A stretch of 64,000 nt of DNA from assembly GCA_023402075.1 (NCBI GenBank), contig JAEXCS010000027.1, positions 46,151 to 110,150 of the forward strand, written 5' to 3'. A program made the position numbers and the translations under genes. The notes under the pieces were generated by a model. The model was not told where the DNA came from. It saw only the letters and a program-made list of their open reading frames with translations, and did not search any database. Below are positions 11,020 to 19,271 of the stretch, in pieces; positions within the stretch are counted from its first letter, which is position 1, and the number at the start of each line of letters is the position of its first letter. The stretch is from Bacillota bacterium. Its GTDB lineage: Bacteria; Bacillota; Clostridia; Oscillospirales; Oscillospiraceae.

Positions 11020-11727
11020 TTACCGTGCGCTGGTATAAAATGTCCCCTCCTGGGGGACCACTCCGTACAGTGCCAGAAGCTCTTTTACCGTGACAAACTC
11101 ATAGCCCTGCGCTTCCAGCGCGTCGATGATTTTAAACGCCGCGTCCACGGAGGTGGGGTAGATATCATGCATCAAAACGATGTCTCCCGGCTGAATATTT
11201 TTCAGCACATGGGCGGCGACTTTCTCCGCATCCCGCAGCTTCCAGTCCTCCGGGTCCACGCTCCAGTGAACCAGCGGCGTTGAAACGCTGCCCCGCCCGC
11301 CTTTGTCCAAAAGCCCATAGGGCGGACGAACCCAATAGTCCCCGTCTCCGCAGACGGTGCGAATCAATTCGTCAGTGCTGTCAATTTCCCCGCCCAGAAC
11401 CGCTGCCGGCACGTCCTTCAGCTCCTTATGGTCCCAGGAGTGATTTCCGATCTGGTGCCCTTCGTCCCGCATGCGGCGCACCAGCTTTTCATTTCCGGAA
11501 ATCTTGCTGCCAACCAAAAAAAAGGTGGCGCTGGCGCCCCGCTCGCGCAGGCCGTCCAACAGCCGCCCCGTGGTGTTGGCCCTTGGCCCGTCGTCAAAGG
11601 TCAGCGCCACAAACTTCGTCTCGGAGAGCTCCGCCCACGCCGTTGCCGGAACTGCCGCTTCTTCCCGGCAGACAAGCAGCAGCGCCGCCGCCATGATTCC
11701 TAAAAACGCCGCTTTCGGCCCGTTCAT
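11020..11727 (-). CDS. Secreted polysaccharide (peptidoglycan-type) deacetylase
   Basis: A 235-residue protein with an N-terminal signal or anchor helix (about residues 5-20) and a NodB-type carbohydrate esterase family 4 domain. The five motifs are visible: TFDDGPRANT (metal and catalytic Asp), HSWDH (metal His pair), RPPYG, the W in DPEDWKL, and IVLMHDIY. It would remove acetyl groups from N-acetylglucosamine or N-acetylmuramic acid residues at the cell surface, which usually gives lysozyme resistance or serves wall remodelling. It converges with secG and is monocistronic; CTCC/GGAG before the start supports the assignment. Confidence 0.88.
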   Translation of the reverse strand: MNGPKAAFLGIMAAALLLVCREEAAVPATAWAELSETKFVALTFDDGPRANTTGRLLDGLRERGASATFFLVGSKISGNEKLVRRMRDEGHQIGNHSWDHKELKDVPAAVLGGEIDSTDELIRTVCGDGDYWVRPPYGLLDKGGRGSVSTPLVHWSVDPEDWKLRDAEKVAAHVLKNIQPGDIVLMHDIYPTSVDAAFKIIDALEAQGYEFVTVKELLALYGVVPQEGTFYTSAR

Positions 11728-12030
11728 GCACTTCCTCCTTTCACATTTGTCAAAAGACAGTCTGTGTAATTTTCAAAGAATTACCCGGTCAAAGCGGCGC
11801 GACCGACTGGCATTTATCTTTGACGACCGGTCTTTTCTCAGAAAAACCTCTGTTTTCCACAGGTTCTGTGCAGAATTTCCCCGGCTTTCTGTTTTTTTCA
11901 TAATTGTTTTTTTCCGGTTTCCCTTGACCTCTTCTCAATAATGCAGTAAAATATTTAATCGTATACGTATGAACATATCAGAAGGCTTCATGCCTCTGTT
12001 TCCCTGATTTTTTACGAAAGGCCGATCGAC
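11728..12030. other. Intergenic region between divergent genes
   Basis: No gene is seen in these 303 bases. They carry the promoter of the radical SAM gene and, in the left part, presumably that of the deacetylase gene. TTTCCACAGG near 11854 resembles a degenerate DnaA box but stands alone. Confidence 0.5.
11924..11952 (+). promoter_or_regulatory. Sigma-A promoter for radical SAM gene
   Basis: TTGACC at 11924-11929 and TAAAAT at 11947-11952, spacer 17 bp. Confidence 0.6.
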
Positions 12031-12921
12031 ATGATTCATCCCTACAAGACGCGCCAAGGCGGCGCGACCGTCACTGTCTTTGTCCCATATGACTGCTACA
12101 ACCACTGCCCCTTCTGCATCAACAAGGAGGAGTACGCCGACCTGACGGGCTTTTCCGTGGAAAAAATCTGCCAAAGCATTGGGCAGATGCACGCCATTAC
12201 CCCGGAGTGCGACTTCGTCTTTACGGGCGGCGAGCCTTTGGCCGATTTGGATGCGTTGCAGGTGATGCTGGACTGTATCCCCTCCACTCATAAGGTTTAT
12301 ATCAACACCACTCTGCCGGTATCCGAGTTTCAGTCCGAAAGCGACATTGTGGAATTCACCCGCCACAACCGGGAAAAAATCACCTGTCTCAATGTCTCCC
12401 GCCACATGCAGAAATACGTGGTGGAGTCTAACGATGCGTTGCTGGGCCGTCTGGCTGTCCCCTTCCGCATCAACTGCGTGCTGTACAAGGACTATCCCAA
12501 GGCGGATTTGGTGCCTTATCTGGAGCGGTTCCGCAAAATTCCCGGGGCCAACATCCAGTTCCGCTTCGACTATACCGCCACCACGCCGGAAAACCTTTAC
12601 GACGAGGGCGGCGACATGATTCTCCACGACCTGAAGGAAATTTCCCGCTACACAGGACTGGACGGCTGCCGGATGCGCTGCGGCTTCCACTTTGACTACA
12701 AGGGCATGGAGATGACCTATCACAAAACCCTGCCCTACTCCACCGTTGTGGAGCAGGACGAGGAGGACGGCGCGACCTACGCCATCCTTTACGACATCCT
12801 CATCAAGCAAACTGGCGAGCTTCACGCCGACTGGGACGGCACAAAGCTGGACCTGGACGCATACAGCAAGGTGAAATTTGAGCCTTATGACCTGCGCTGG
12901 CGGGAGACAATCGCATCCTGA
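12031..12921 (+). CDS. Radical SAM protein of unknown substrate
   Basis: A 296-residue enzyme with the radical SAM cluster motif C-x3-C-x2-C in VPYDCYNHCPFCI (about residues 24-31) and the SAM-binding FTGGEPLADL. The rest looks like a partial TIM barrel without an added Cys-rich SPASM domain, so only one 4Fe-4S cluster is expected. The substrate is not recognisable. The gene is flanked by its own promoter and terminator and is not linked to a peptide precursor or obvious pathway partner, so no RiPP or cofactor role can be claimed. Confidence 0.8.
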   Translation: MIHPYKTRQGGATVTVFVPYDCYNHCPFCINKEEYADLTGFSVEKICQSIGQMHAITPECDFVFTGGEPLADLDALQVMLDCIPSTHKVYINTTLPVSEFQSESDIVEFTRHNREKITCLNVSRHMQKYVVESNDALLGRLAVPFRINCVLYKDYPKADLVPYLERFRKIPGANIQFRFDYTATTPENLYDEGGDMILHDLKEISRYTGLDGCRMRCGFHFDYKGMEMTYHKTLPYSTVVEQDEEDGATYAILYDILIKQTGELHADWDGTKLDLDAYSKVKFEPYDLRWRETIAS

Positions 12922-12931
12922 GCCTTCAAAA

Positions 12932-12960
12932 GCGGGAGCCGGAAGGCTCCCGCCTTTTTT
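12932..12960 (+). terminator. Intrinsic terminator after radical SAM gene
   Basis: GCGGGAGCC pairs with GGCTCCCGC around a 4-base loop, followed by a run of six T. Confidence 0.85.
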
Positions 12961-12984
12961 ATAATTGATAAGGGGGAGAAAGCC

Positions 12985-13902
12985 ATGAAAGAGATTAAAA
13001 CCGTGGGCATTGTGGGCTTGGGTGCTCTGGGTGTGATTTTTGCTCATCAGCTCACCCGGGGCGCGGGCTGTGAAGACGTAAAAATTCTCGCAGATGCGGG
13101 GCGCATTGCCAGATATCAGGACGAGGGCGTGTACCTCAATGACGAACGCTGCATTTTTCAATACGTTGACGCAGCACAGGAACGCGCGCCGCTGGATCTT
13201 TTGCTGTTCGCCGTGAAATTCAGCGGGCTGGAGGACGCGATTGACCGCTGCCGCCATCTGGTGGGACCGGACACTGTGATGATCTCCGCTCTCAACGGCG
13301 TGTTCAGCGAGCAGATTCTCTCCGATACCTTTGGCGCGGAAAAGGTGGTATGGTGCGTGGCGCAGAAAATGCCCACCCGGAAAGAGGGCAACCGTGTCAT
13401 CTGCTCTGACTTCGGCGAGCTGGCGCTGGGCGTTCCCGTCGGACAGGATGAAAGCCGCCTGCGGGCGCTTACCGCCTTTTTTGACCGGGTGGGCTTCCCC
13501 TACGTTCTGCCGGAGGACATCCGCATTCACCTGTGGAGCAAGCTGGTGTGCAACACGGGCTGCAATCAGGCGGCGATGGTATTTGAATGCGGCTACGGCG
13601 GATTGCAGGTTCCCGGCCCCGCCCGGGACGCCATGCTGGGCGCCATGCGAGAGGTGGTTCTGGTGTCCAACGCCGAGGGAATTGCCCTGTCGGAGCGGGA
13701 CGTGGAAGAATGGGACTCCATCATTTGCGCCCTTCCTGCCGACGGGGAGCCGTCCATGCGGCAGGACGGAAAGGCTCATCGCAAAAGCGAGGTGGAGCTT
13801 TTCTCCGGCACCATCCGCCGTCTTGCCGCCAAGCACGGCTTGGCTGTGCCGGTAAACGACTGGCTGTACCAGCGGGTTTTGGAGATGGAGCGCACCTATT
13901 AA
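12985..13902 (+). CDS. Ketopantoate reductase family (PanE/ApbA-like) protein
   Basis: A 305-residue NAD(P)-dependent reductase. The N-terminal Rossmann motif is GIVGLGALGVIFAHQL (about residues 8-23), followed by LLLFAVKFSGLEDAI and the central segment LWSKLVCNTGCNQAAMVF that carries the conserved catalytic Lys and Asn. The C-terminal helical domain ends with SEVELFSGTIRRLAAKHGLAVPVN, the family's substrate-binding region. Many clostridial genomes have several paralogues with unknown 2-oxoacid substrates, so assignment to pantothenate synthesis is not certain. AGGGGGAG precedes the start. Confidence 0.82.
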   Translation: MKEIKTVGIVGLGALGVIFAHQLTRGAGCEDVKILADAGRIARYQDEGVYLNDERCIFQYVDAAQERAPLDLLLFAVKFSGLEDAIDRCRHLVGPDTVMISALNGVFSEQILSDTFGAEKVVWCVAQKMPTRKEGNRVICSDFGELALGVPVGQDESRLRALTAFFDRVGFPYVLPEDIRIHLWSKLVCNTGCNQAAMVFECGYGGLQVPGPARDAMLGAMREVVLVSNAEGIALSERDVEEWDSIICALPADGEPSMRQDGKAHRKSEVELFSGTIRRLAAKHGLAVPVNDWLYQRVLEMERTY

Positions 13903-14021
13903 TCCGGTCTTTCGGCGGCGCGTGCGACTGCAATTTTGGCGGCAGTTTCCCGCCATTCCTGCGGGAGCACTTTTTCCACAAGGCATGCCCTCTGCCGCCA
14001 GCCCAATAAAACAATAAAAGC

Positions 14022-14060
14022 AGCGGCCCCGGGGAATTGATTTCCCCGGGGCCGCTCTTT
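14022..14060. terminator. Strong hairpin terminator
   Basis: A 15-bp stem built on AGCGGCCCCGGGGAA, with a five-base loop and a CTTT tract, between the convergent reductase gene and yqeB. Confidence 0.8.
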
Positions 14061-14087
14061 ACTTCACTTCGTTTGCAGGCGACAGTC

Positions 14088-14936
14088 CTATCCCTCAGAA
14101 TCTCCGCAAACGGCTTTCCCGGCATCAAAAAACTGGGCCACGGAAACTTTTGATGCATTAGTCAGGTGGAGCACCGCCTCCAGTACGCCACCGCCCACCG
14201 CCAGCGCCTTGTCCGAGGCAGTGAAGCAATTGGCCTTTTTGCCCCGGGGGTCCACGTCTCCGGCCTTCATCCCCTTGAACACCGGCGTTCCGTCCGCCAG
14301 AATCCCCCGCAGCACGCCGGTGAGCGTGCACCGCATGGGAAGCCCCTCCACCTCGGCGACAATGTCTCCTTCCTGCACCATGGCCCCGATGTCCTGCAGC
14401 TGGCGAAACACCCCGTCTGCAGGAGCACGGAGAACCCGCTCTCCGGAAAAGCCGCCGATCAGGCCGGGAATCCCCGTGTTTGGAAGGGCGGAGCCTTGAT
14501 AATACACGCGGCCAAGCGTGTGGCCCCGCATCGTTTCCACCACCGCGTGGCAGTCCGCCCCTGCGGTAAAGCCGGGACCCACCGCTACAACCACCGGCGC
14601 GTCGGTCAGTCTTGTTCCCAGATTTTTCTTTGCAAGAATTGCATCCACCACTGCATCGGGCCGCAGCTCCGGGATACATGCGCCTGCCGGGTCCGGCAAA
14701 ACGGGGATCACGCCCTCTTCCAGCAAAGCCAGCGCCTCCCCCGCCGTCTCAGCCCGAACGGCCATCACATCCTCTACTTTGGCCCGCCCCAGCACGATGG
14801 CCTGCGAAAAGCAGACCGTCCGGCGAATAGCCGTTGGGCGGGGAAGATCAGTCATCACCACCGCAAGGCCGCTGCGCCACAGGCGCAAGGCAATTCCCGT
14901 GGCGATATCCCCTGCACCCCGAATTACTGTCAGCAT
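14088..14936 (-). CDS. yqeB: YqeB, selenium-dependent molybdenum hydroxylase accessory protein
   Basis: A 282-residue member of the EF2563/YqeB family, which genomic context ties to maturation of selenium-dependent molybdenum hydroxylases. The N-terminus has a dinucleotide-like glycine motif (VIRGAGDIATGIALRL), a central segment with VAVGPGFTAGADCHAVVETMRGH, and a C-terminal lipoyl/biotinyl-like fold (RAPADGVFRQLQDIGAMVQEGDIVAEV). The start at 14936 is chosen because GGAGG lies just before it. It is downstream of yqeC by 27 bp on the same strand. The molybdenum hydroxylases that it presumably serves lie 30 kb away in this window. Confidence 0.88.
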   Translation of the reverse strand: MLTVIRGAGDIATGIALRLWRSGLAVVMTDLPRPTAIRRTVCFSQAIVLGRAKVEDVMAVRAETAGEALALLEEGVIPVLPDPAGACIPELRPDAVVDAILAKKNLGTRLTDAPVVVAVGPGFTAGADCHAVVETMRGHTLGRVYYQGSALPNTGIPGLIGGFSGERVLRAPADGVFRQLQDIGAMVQEGDIVAEVEGLPMRCTLTGVLRGILADGTPVFKGMKAGDVDPRGKKANCFTASDKALAVGGGVLEAVLHLTNASKVSVAQFFDAGKAVCGDSEG

Positions 14937-14963
14937 TGGTATCCTCCATTTCCGCACCGGCGG

Positions 14964-15623
14964 CTAAAATATTTTCCCCAGCTTCAACGACCCGGCCACG
15001 GCGGAACAGTCCAACAATCGAACCAATTCCCGCGCCTGAGCCACCGCCAACTCCGCCTGATTGATGAAAACCCCGGTGTGCAGTCTCTCCGCCCGCAGCA
15101 CGGCGGCGGCAATCCGAGGCGTAACCAAGTCGTCCTCCTCCACGCCCGCCAAAACCGCATAGCGCTCCGGTCTGTGGGCCGCCTCCCGAATGGGCTTTCC
15201 AAAACCTGAGGCCCCCACCACGCAGATCGTCTGCCCCGCCTCCGGCGGAATCACCGGCTCGTGGGAAGCGTGGGCCTTAAGGGGCAGGCGGGCGGAGCCG
15301 TCGGCCTCCACCAGCACATAGTCGAACAGGTCTTTCAGCCGCGCCATGGGCACCGCCGGAGCGGTGAGCTTTCCGTTGTCCAGCAGCGTTCCCGCGCAAA
15401 GAAGCCTGCTTTGCGCCCGGGCCGCCAGCAGCGGCTCTTCCCCCCGCTCCGTCACGCAGGGCAAGTCGGAGAACGGATGGATTTTTGTGGTGGAACACAG
15501 CAGCACATTGAATCCGGCTGCTGCAAGCGTCTCTCCTACGGTGCGTAAAAGGGTGGTTTTCCCGCCGCCGCCGATGACGGCGGTGACGCCGGGACGCATT
15601 CCCAGCACGCGCGTCCAGTCCAT
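14964..15623 (-). CDS. yqeC: YqeC, selenium-dependent hydroxylase accessory protein
   Basis: A 219-residue putative nucleotide-binding protein. Near the N-terminus is a Walker A-like loop (VIGGGGKTTLL, about residues 16-26), then STTKIHPF, and a DYVLVEADGSARLPLKAHASHEPVIP segment typical of the YqeC family. Its exact reaction is unknown; family members occur with YqeB and MocA near selenium-dependent xanthine dehydrogenases. The start at 15623 is supported by AAGGAGG 6-8 bases upstream. It is the first gene of the yqeC-yqeB pair and is divergent from moaA, with which it shares a 150-bp intergenic region. Confidence 0.87.
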   Translation of the reverse strand: MDWTRVLGMRPGVTAVIGGGGKTTLLRTVGETLAAAGFNVLLCSTTKIHPFSDLPCVTERGEEPLLAARAQSRLLCAGTLLDNGKLTAPAVPMARLKDLFDYVLVEADGSARLPLKAHASHEPVIPPEAGQTICVVGASGFGKPIREAAHRPERYAVLAGVEEDDLVTPRIAAAVLRAERLHTGVFINQAELAVAQARELVRLLDCSAVAGSLKLGKIF

Positions 15624-15708
15624 CGCCGTTCCTCCTTTTTTCGTTCTTCTCTTAGAAGAATAACACATCTATATTCTTCCCGTCAAGGCGACAGAAAACC
15701 ATCTTTTC

Positions 15709-15737
15709 TTGACTTCCTTTACCAAAAATGCTACACT
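15709..15737 (+). promoter_or_regulatory. Sigma-A promoter for moaA
   Basis: TTGACT at 15709-15714 and TACACT at 15732-15737, spacer 17 bp, about 40 bp before the moaA start. Confidence 0.6.
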
Positions 15738-15775
15738 GATTCCGTTCACCTTTATTCAGTATCACGGAGGTGCCT

Positions 15776-16720
15776 ATGACCGACGGCTGCGGCCGCACAA
15801 TCCGATATTTGCGGCTGTCGGTAACAGATTTATGCAATTACCGCTGCCGCTACTGTATGCCGGAGGCGGGCGTTTACAAGCGTCCGCACCGGGATATTCT
15901 GTCGGTGGAGGAGTGCGTGGAAATCGGGCAGGCGGCAGTGAACTGCGGCGTGAGAAAAATTCGGCTCACCGGCGGCGAGCCGCTGGTTCGCGGCGGGATT
16001 CTGGACATTTGCCGAGGTCTCTCGGCGATTAACGGGCTGGAAGAGCTGTGCCTCACCACCAACGGCAGTCTCCTGCCGGAGCTGGCCGCGCCTCTGCGGG
16101 ATGCGGGCGTGGATCGCCTGAACATCAGTCTGGACAGTCTTCGCCCCGAGCGTTTCTCCCATATCACCCGCCGGGGCAGTCTGGACGACGCGCTGGCAGG
16201 CATTTCGGCAGCAGAGCGGGCCGGATTTACAAAGCTGAAGTGCAACGTGGTCCTGATGGGGGGCATTAACGACGACGAAATCGTGGACTTTGTGGGCCTG
16301 ACAGAGCGCAAGCCCTGGGAAATCCGCTTTATTGAGCTGATGCCCATGGGAGAGTGTGCCCAGTGGGAAAAAAGCCGATTCATCCCGGCGGAGACAGTTT
16401 TGGAGAAGGTTCCCGCCCTGCGGCCCCTCAAATCCTCCGGCACGGCGGCGCGCTACGCCGTCCCCGGCTGGGCCGGCACCGTAGGTCTGATTCGGCCCAT
16501 GAGCCACCGGTTCTGCGGCCTTTGCGACCGTATCCGCGTTACGGCGGACGGAAAGCTGAAGCCCTGTCTCCACAGCGATGTGGAGCTGCACCTCCGGGGG
16601 CTTCATGGATTTGAGCTGGAGGAAGCCATTCGGCAGGGTATCTCCCAAAAGCCGGAGCGGCACCACCTGACGGAGGGCGGTAGCGACACCATGCGGAATA
16701 TGAACGAGATCGGCGGCTAG
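15776..16720 (+). CDS. moaA: GTP 3',8-cyclase MoaA
   Basis: A 314-residue radical SAM enzyme that, with MoaC, turns GTP into cyclic pyranopterin monophosphate, the first step of molybdenum cofactor synthesis. The N-terminal cluster motif is CNYRCRYC, followed by RLTGGEPLVRGGI; the C-terminal second 4Fe-4S cluster is ligated by Cys in RFCGLCDRIRVTADGKLKPC. Length is close to the family norm and the protein ends in the GG tail needed for activity (MNEIGG). The ATG at 15776 is preferred; a GTG six bases earlier overlaps the GGAGG ribosome site. A 115-bp tandem repeat array separates it from moaC. Confidence 0.95.
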   Translation: MTDGCGRTIRYLRLSVTDLCNYRCRYCMPEAGVYKRPHRDILSVEECVEIGQAAVNCGVRKIRLTGGEPLVRGGILDICRGLSAINGLEELCLTTNGSLLPELAAPLRDAGVDRLNISLDSLRPERFSHITRRGSLDDALAGISAAERAGFTKLKCNVVLMGGINDDEIVDFVGLTERKPWEIRFIELMPMGECAQWEKSRFIPAETVLEKVPALRPLKSSGTAARYAVPGWAGTVGLIRPMSHRFCGLCDRIRVTADGKLKPCLHSDVELHLRGLHGFELEEAIRQGISQKPERHHLTEGGSDTMRNMNEIGG

Positions 16721-16724
16721 CGCA

Positions 16725-17111
16725 GTCGTAAGCTTCGCTTTGTTTACTTCCGCCTTTGCTGAAGGCTCTTACCGCTCCGCTACGCCTGCACTTTCACGAA
16801 AACCGGAGGTTTCCGTGAGGAGAACGGGAGATGCGGAACGTCGCAAGCTCCTCTTTATTTGCTTCCGGCTTTGCCGAAAGCGCTCACCGCTCCGCTGCAC
16901 CTGCGCTTTCGCGGAAACCGGGGGTTTCCGCGAGGAAGACGGAAGATGCGGGATGTCGTAAGCTCCGCTTCATTTGCTTCCGCCTTTGGCGAAAGCTCTT
17001 ACCGCTCTGCTACGCCTGCACTTTCACGAAAACCGGGGGTTTCCGCGAGGAGGACGGGAGAGGCGGAACGTCACAACCTCCGCTTTATTTGCTTCCGGCT
17101 TTGCCGAAAGC
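16725..17111. repeat. 115-bp tandem repeat array, about 3.4 copies
   Basis: Units begin at 16725, 16840, 16955 and 17070, an exact 115-base period; the fourth copy stops after about 40 bases. Copies are roughly 80-90% alike. Each full unit has a 9-bp hairpin with a 3-base loop (16796-16816, 16911-16931, 17026-17046), in which changes in the stem mostly keep pairing. A second, weaker stem lies around the CTTTGCCGAAAG segment. Because 115 is not a multiple of three, no single reading frame passes through the array in register with the repeats, so it is probably not protein-coding. It fills the moaA-moaC gap. Confidence 0.9.
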
Positions 17112-17164
17112 GCACACAATGATTTTAAGGATGCTTTGCATCTGCAATAATAAGAGGTAGGTAC

Positions 17165-17680
17165 ATGGCACAGGAGTTGACCCATTTCAACGAACAGGGC
17201 CACGCCCACATGGTGGACGTGGGGGCGAAGCCTGTCACGCAACGGGAGGCACTGGCGGGCGGGGAAATTCTCGTCTCACCTGAGGTTTTGGAGAAAATCC
17301 GGGCCGGAACCATGAAAAAGGGTGATGTTCTGGCGGTAGCGCAGGTGGCGGGGATTATGGCCGCCAAGCGGACCTGGGAGTTGATCCCCATGTGCCATCC
17401 CCTCCCTCTTACAAAAATTGACATCTCCTTCCGTCTGGATGACAGCCCCAGCCGGGTGGAAATTTTAGCCACCGTCGCCTGCGGCGGAGTCACGGGCGTT
17501 GAAATGGAAGCACTCACCGCCGTTTCAGCCACGGCGCTGACCATATATGACATGTGCAAGGCCGTTCAGAAAGACATGCGCATTCAAAACATCCGTCTTT
17601 TAAAAAAGAGCGGGGGGAAAAGCGGCGACTACGCTGCGGAGGAAACATATGGCGAAGGTAACATCGGTCAACATCAGTGA
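17165..17680 (+). CDS. moaC: Cyclic pyranopterin monophosphate synthase MoaC
   Basis: A 171-residue enzyme completing cPMP synthesis after MoaA. Family motifs are HFNEQGHAHMVDVGAKP, KKGDVLAVAQVAGIMAAKRTWELIPMCHPLPLTKIDI and GVEMEALTAVSATALTIYDMCKAVQK. The C-terminal 15 or so residues (GDYAAEETYGEGNIGQHQ) extend beyond the usual end because the frame overlaps the next gene by 32 bases. GAGG precedes the ATG. It begins a tight run: moaC, MOSC gene, MoeA-like gene, with translational overlaps at both junctions. Confidence 0.95.
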   Translation: MAQELTHFNEQGHAHMVDVGAKPVTQREALAGGEILVSPEVLEKIRAGTMKKGDVLAVAQVAGIMAAKRTWELIPMCHPLPLTKIDISFRLDDSPSRVEILATVACGGVTGVEMEALTAVSATALTIYDMCKAVQKDMRIQNIRLLKKSGGKSGDYAAEETYGEGNIGQHQ

Positions 17681-18092
17681 GCAGAAAGGGACCCAAAAGC
17701 ACCCTGTTTCCGAAATTCAGTTAAAGCTCCGCCACGGCATCGTGGGGGACGCCCACGCAGGCGACTGGCACCGTCAAATCAGCCTTTTGGCGGAGGAGAG
17801 CGTGGATTCCATGCGCTCCGCCAGCCCTATTTCTCTGGACGAGGGCGTTTTCGCAGAGAATATCAACACCGTGGGGATTGATTTAAAGCACCTGCCGGTG
17901 GGGACTCACCTGCGCATCGGGGTAACCGAGGTGGAGGTCACACAAATCGGCAAGGAGTGCCACAACGACTGTGCTATTAAGCAGGCCGTGGGCAAGTGCG
18001 TCATGCCCACCGAGGGAATTTTTGCCGTGGTGGTGCGGGAGGGAAGCATCCGTGCCGGAGACGAGATTGAAGTTCTGGAGGCGGGCGCATGA
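17649..18092 (+). CDS. MOSC-domain protein
   Basis: A 147-residue single-domain MOSC protein. It starts VTSVNISEQKGTQKHPV and has the conserved GIVGDAHAGDWHRQISLL and CHNDCAIKQAVGKCVMPTEGIFAVVVREG; the conserved cysteine in this region is thought to handle the sulfur or sulfido ligand of the cofactor. MOSC proteins act in late molybdenum cofactor sulfuration or transfer. It overlaps moaC by 32 bases and the next gene by 4 bases (ATGA), so co-translation is likely. The exact partner enzyme is not shown by sequence. Confidence 0.88.
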   Translation: MAKVTSVNISEQKGTQKHPVSEIQLKLRHGIVGDAHAGDWHRQISLLAEESVDSMRSASPISLDEGVFAENINTVGIDLKHLPVGTHLRIGVTEVEVTQIGKECHNDCAIKQAVGKCVMPTEGIFAVVVREGSIRAGDEIEVLEAGA

Positions 18093-19111
18093 AACTCATT
18101 AAAACAAAGGAAGCCGTAGGCCATGTTCTGTGCCACGACCTGACCCAGATTATTCCCGGCGAATACAAGGGAGCACGGTTTCGCAAGGGCCATGTGGTGG
18201 CGGAAGAGGACATCCCCGTACTCCTCTCCATGGGCAAGGAAAATCTGTACGTCTGGGAGCTGAATCCCGGAATGCTTCACGAGGACGACGCGGCCCTGCG
18301 GCTGTGCGGCTTATCCATGGGACAGAACATTCGCCGGACGGAGGACATTAAAGAGGGCAAAATTGAGCTGTTTGCAACGTGCGACGGCTATTTTACCGTG
18401 GATGCGGAGCGGCTTTTCGCCGTGAACTCCGTCCCTGACGTGATGCTGGCCACCCGCAAGGGCGGCACGACGGTGCAGACCGGAGACAAGCTGGCGGGCA
18501 TGCGGGTCATTCCCCTGATTGTGCCGGAGTCTACGCTGGAAGATGCGGAAGCGGCGGCAGGTCCCACCCCCATTTTGAATGTTCATCCCTACAAGCTAAA
18601 AACCGCGGGCATCGTCACCACCGGCGGCGAGGTGAAAAGCGGCCTGATTGAGGACAAGTTTACCCCGGCGGTGAAAAAAAAGCTGGCGGGCATGGGCATT
18701 GAAACCGTGGCTCAGATTTTTTCCGGCGACGGCGTAGAAAATGTAGCCGCGGCAATCGGTGAGGTGCGTGCGCAGGGCGTGGATTTGGTTTTGTGCACCG
18801 GCGGCATGAGCGTGGACCCCGACGACAACACCCCCGGCGGCATCCGGGCGGCAGGGGCGGAAATCGTCACCTACGGCGCGCCCGTTCTTCCCGGCGCCAT
18901 GTTTCTTTTGGGCTATTTTTCAGACGGGGTGCCCGTGATGGGCCTGCCCGGCTGCGTGATGTTTGCGGGAGCCACGGTGTTCGATCTGGTGCTTCCCCGC
19001 GTGGCGGCGGGCGTTCCCGTCACCCGGAACGACATTGTGGCTCTTGGCAACGGCGGGCTGTGCCTTGGCTGTAAGCCCTGTCACTGGCCCATCTGTCCCT
19101 TCGGCAGATAA
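18089..19111 (+). CDS. MoeA-like molybdopterin-binding protein with Cys-rich tail
   Basis: A 340-residue protein whose C-terminal half (about residues 165-325) is a MoCF_biosynth domain: TAGIVTTGGEVKSG, VDLVLCTGGMSVDPDDNTPGGI, and the segment PVLPGAMFLLGYF through PVMGLPGCVMFAGATVFDLVLP. In MoeA and MogA this domain binds molybdopterin for adenylylation or molybdate insertion. The N-terminal 160 residues differ from canonical MoeA. The last residues, CLGCKPCHWPICPFGR, add four cysteines that may bind metal. The ATG overlaps the MOSC stop (ATGA). I infer a molybdate-insertion or cofactor-handling role. Confidence 0.82.
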   Translation: MKLIKTKEAVGHVLCHDLTQIIPGEYKGARFRKGHVVAEEDIPVLLSMGKENLYVWELNPGMLHEDDAALRLCGLSMGQNIRRTEDIKEGKIELFATCDGYFTVDAERLFAVNSVPDVMLATRKGGTTVQTGDKLAGMRVIPLIVPESTLEDAEAAAGPTPILNVHPYKLKTAGIVTTGGEVKSGLIEDKFTPAVKKKLAGMGIETVAQIFSGDGVENVAAAIGEVRAQGVDLVLCTGGMSVDPDDNTPGGIRAAGAEIVTYGAPVLPGAMFLLGYFSDGVPVMGLPGCVMFAGATVFDLVLPRVAAGVPVTRNDIVALGNGGLCLGCKPCHWPICPFGR

Positions 19112-19119
19112 AGGCGGTT

Positions 19120-19146
19120 CGCGCCCCGCGGGCGCGCCCCTTTTGC
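19120..19146 (+). terminator. Probable terminator after MoeA-like gene
   Basis: CGCGCCC pairs with GGGCGCG around a 3-base loop, followed by CCCCTTTT. Confidence 0.55.
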
Positions 19147-19228
19147 AATTCGTTGACCTCAGTTGAGTATCACGGTCTGCAATTTCCTTTGGGAATTCAG
19201 AAATACAGCGCTTTTTAAAGCGCAGCCC

Positions 19229-19248
19229 CCGGCGGCGGTGCCGCCGAG
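19229..19248 (+). promoter_or_regulatory. Hairpin just before modA ribosome site
   Basis: CGGCGGC pairs with GCCGCCG around a 3-base loop, ending about 6 bases before AAGGAAGG. It could affect modA translation. I could not recognise the conserved core of the Moco riboswitch here. Confidence 0.3.
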
Positions 19249-19271
19249 ACATGAAAGGAAGGTTAGTACAC

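Noticed and set aside
16725..17111. Possible CRISPR array
   Set aside because: The whole 115-base unit repeats without unique spacers, and no cas genes are present; it is a simple tandem repeat.
16740..17160. Open frames of 70-110 codons running through the 115-bp repeats
   Set aside because: The period is not a multiple of three, so the peptide would change frame with each unit; no ribosome site or family match.
19112..19271. Moco riboswitch upstream of modA
   Set aside because: Several hairpins are present, but I could not identify the conserved core of the Moco motif; a covariance-model search would decide.
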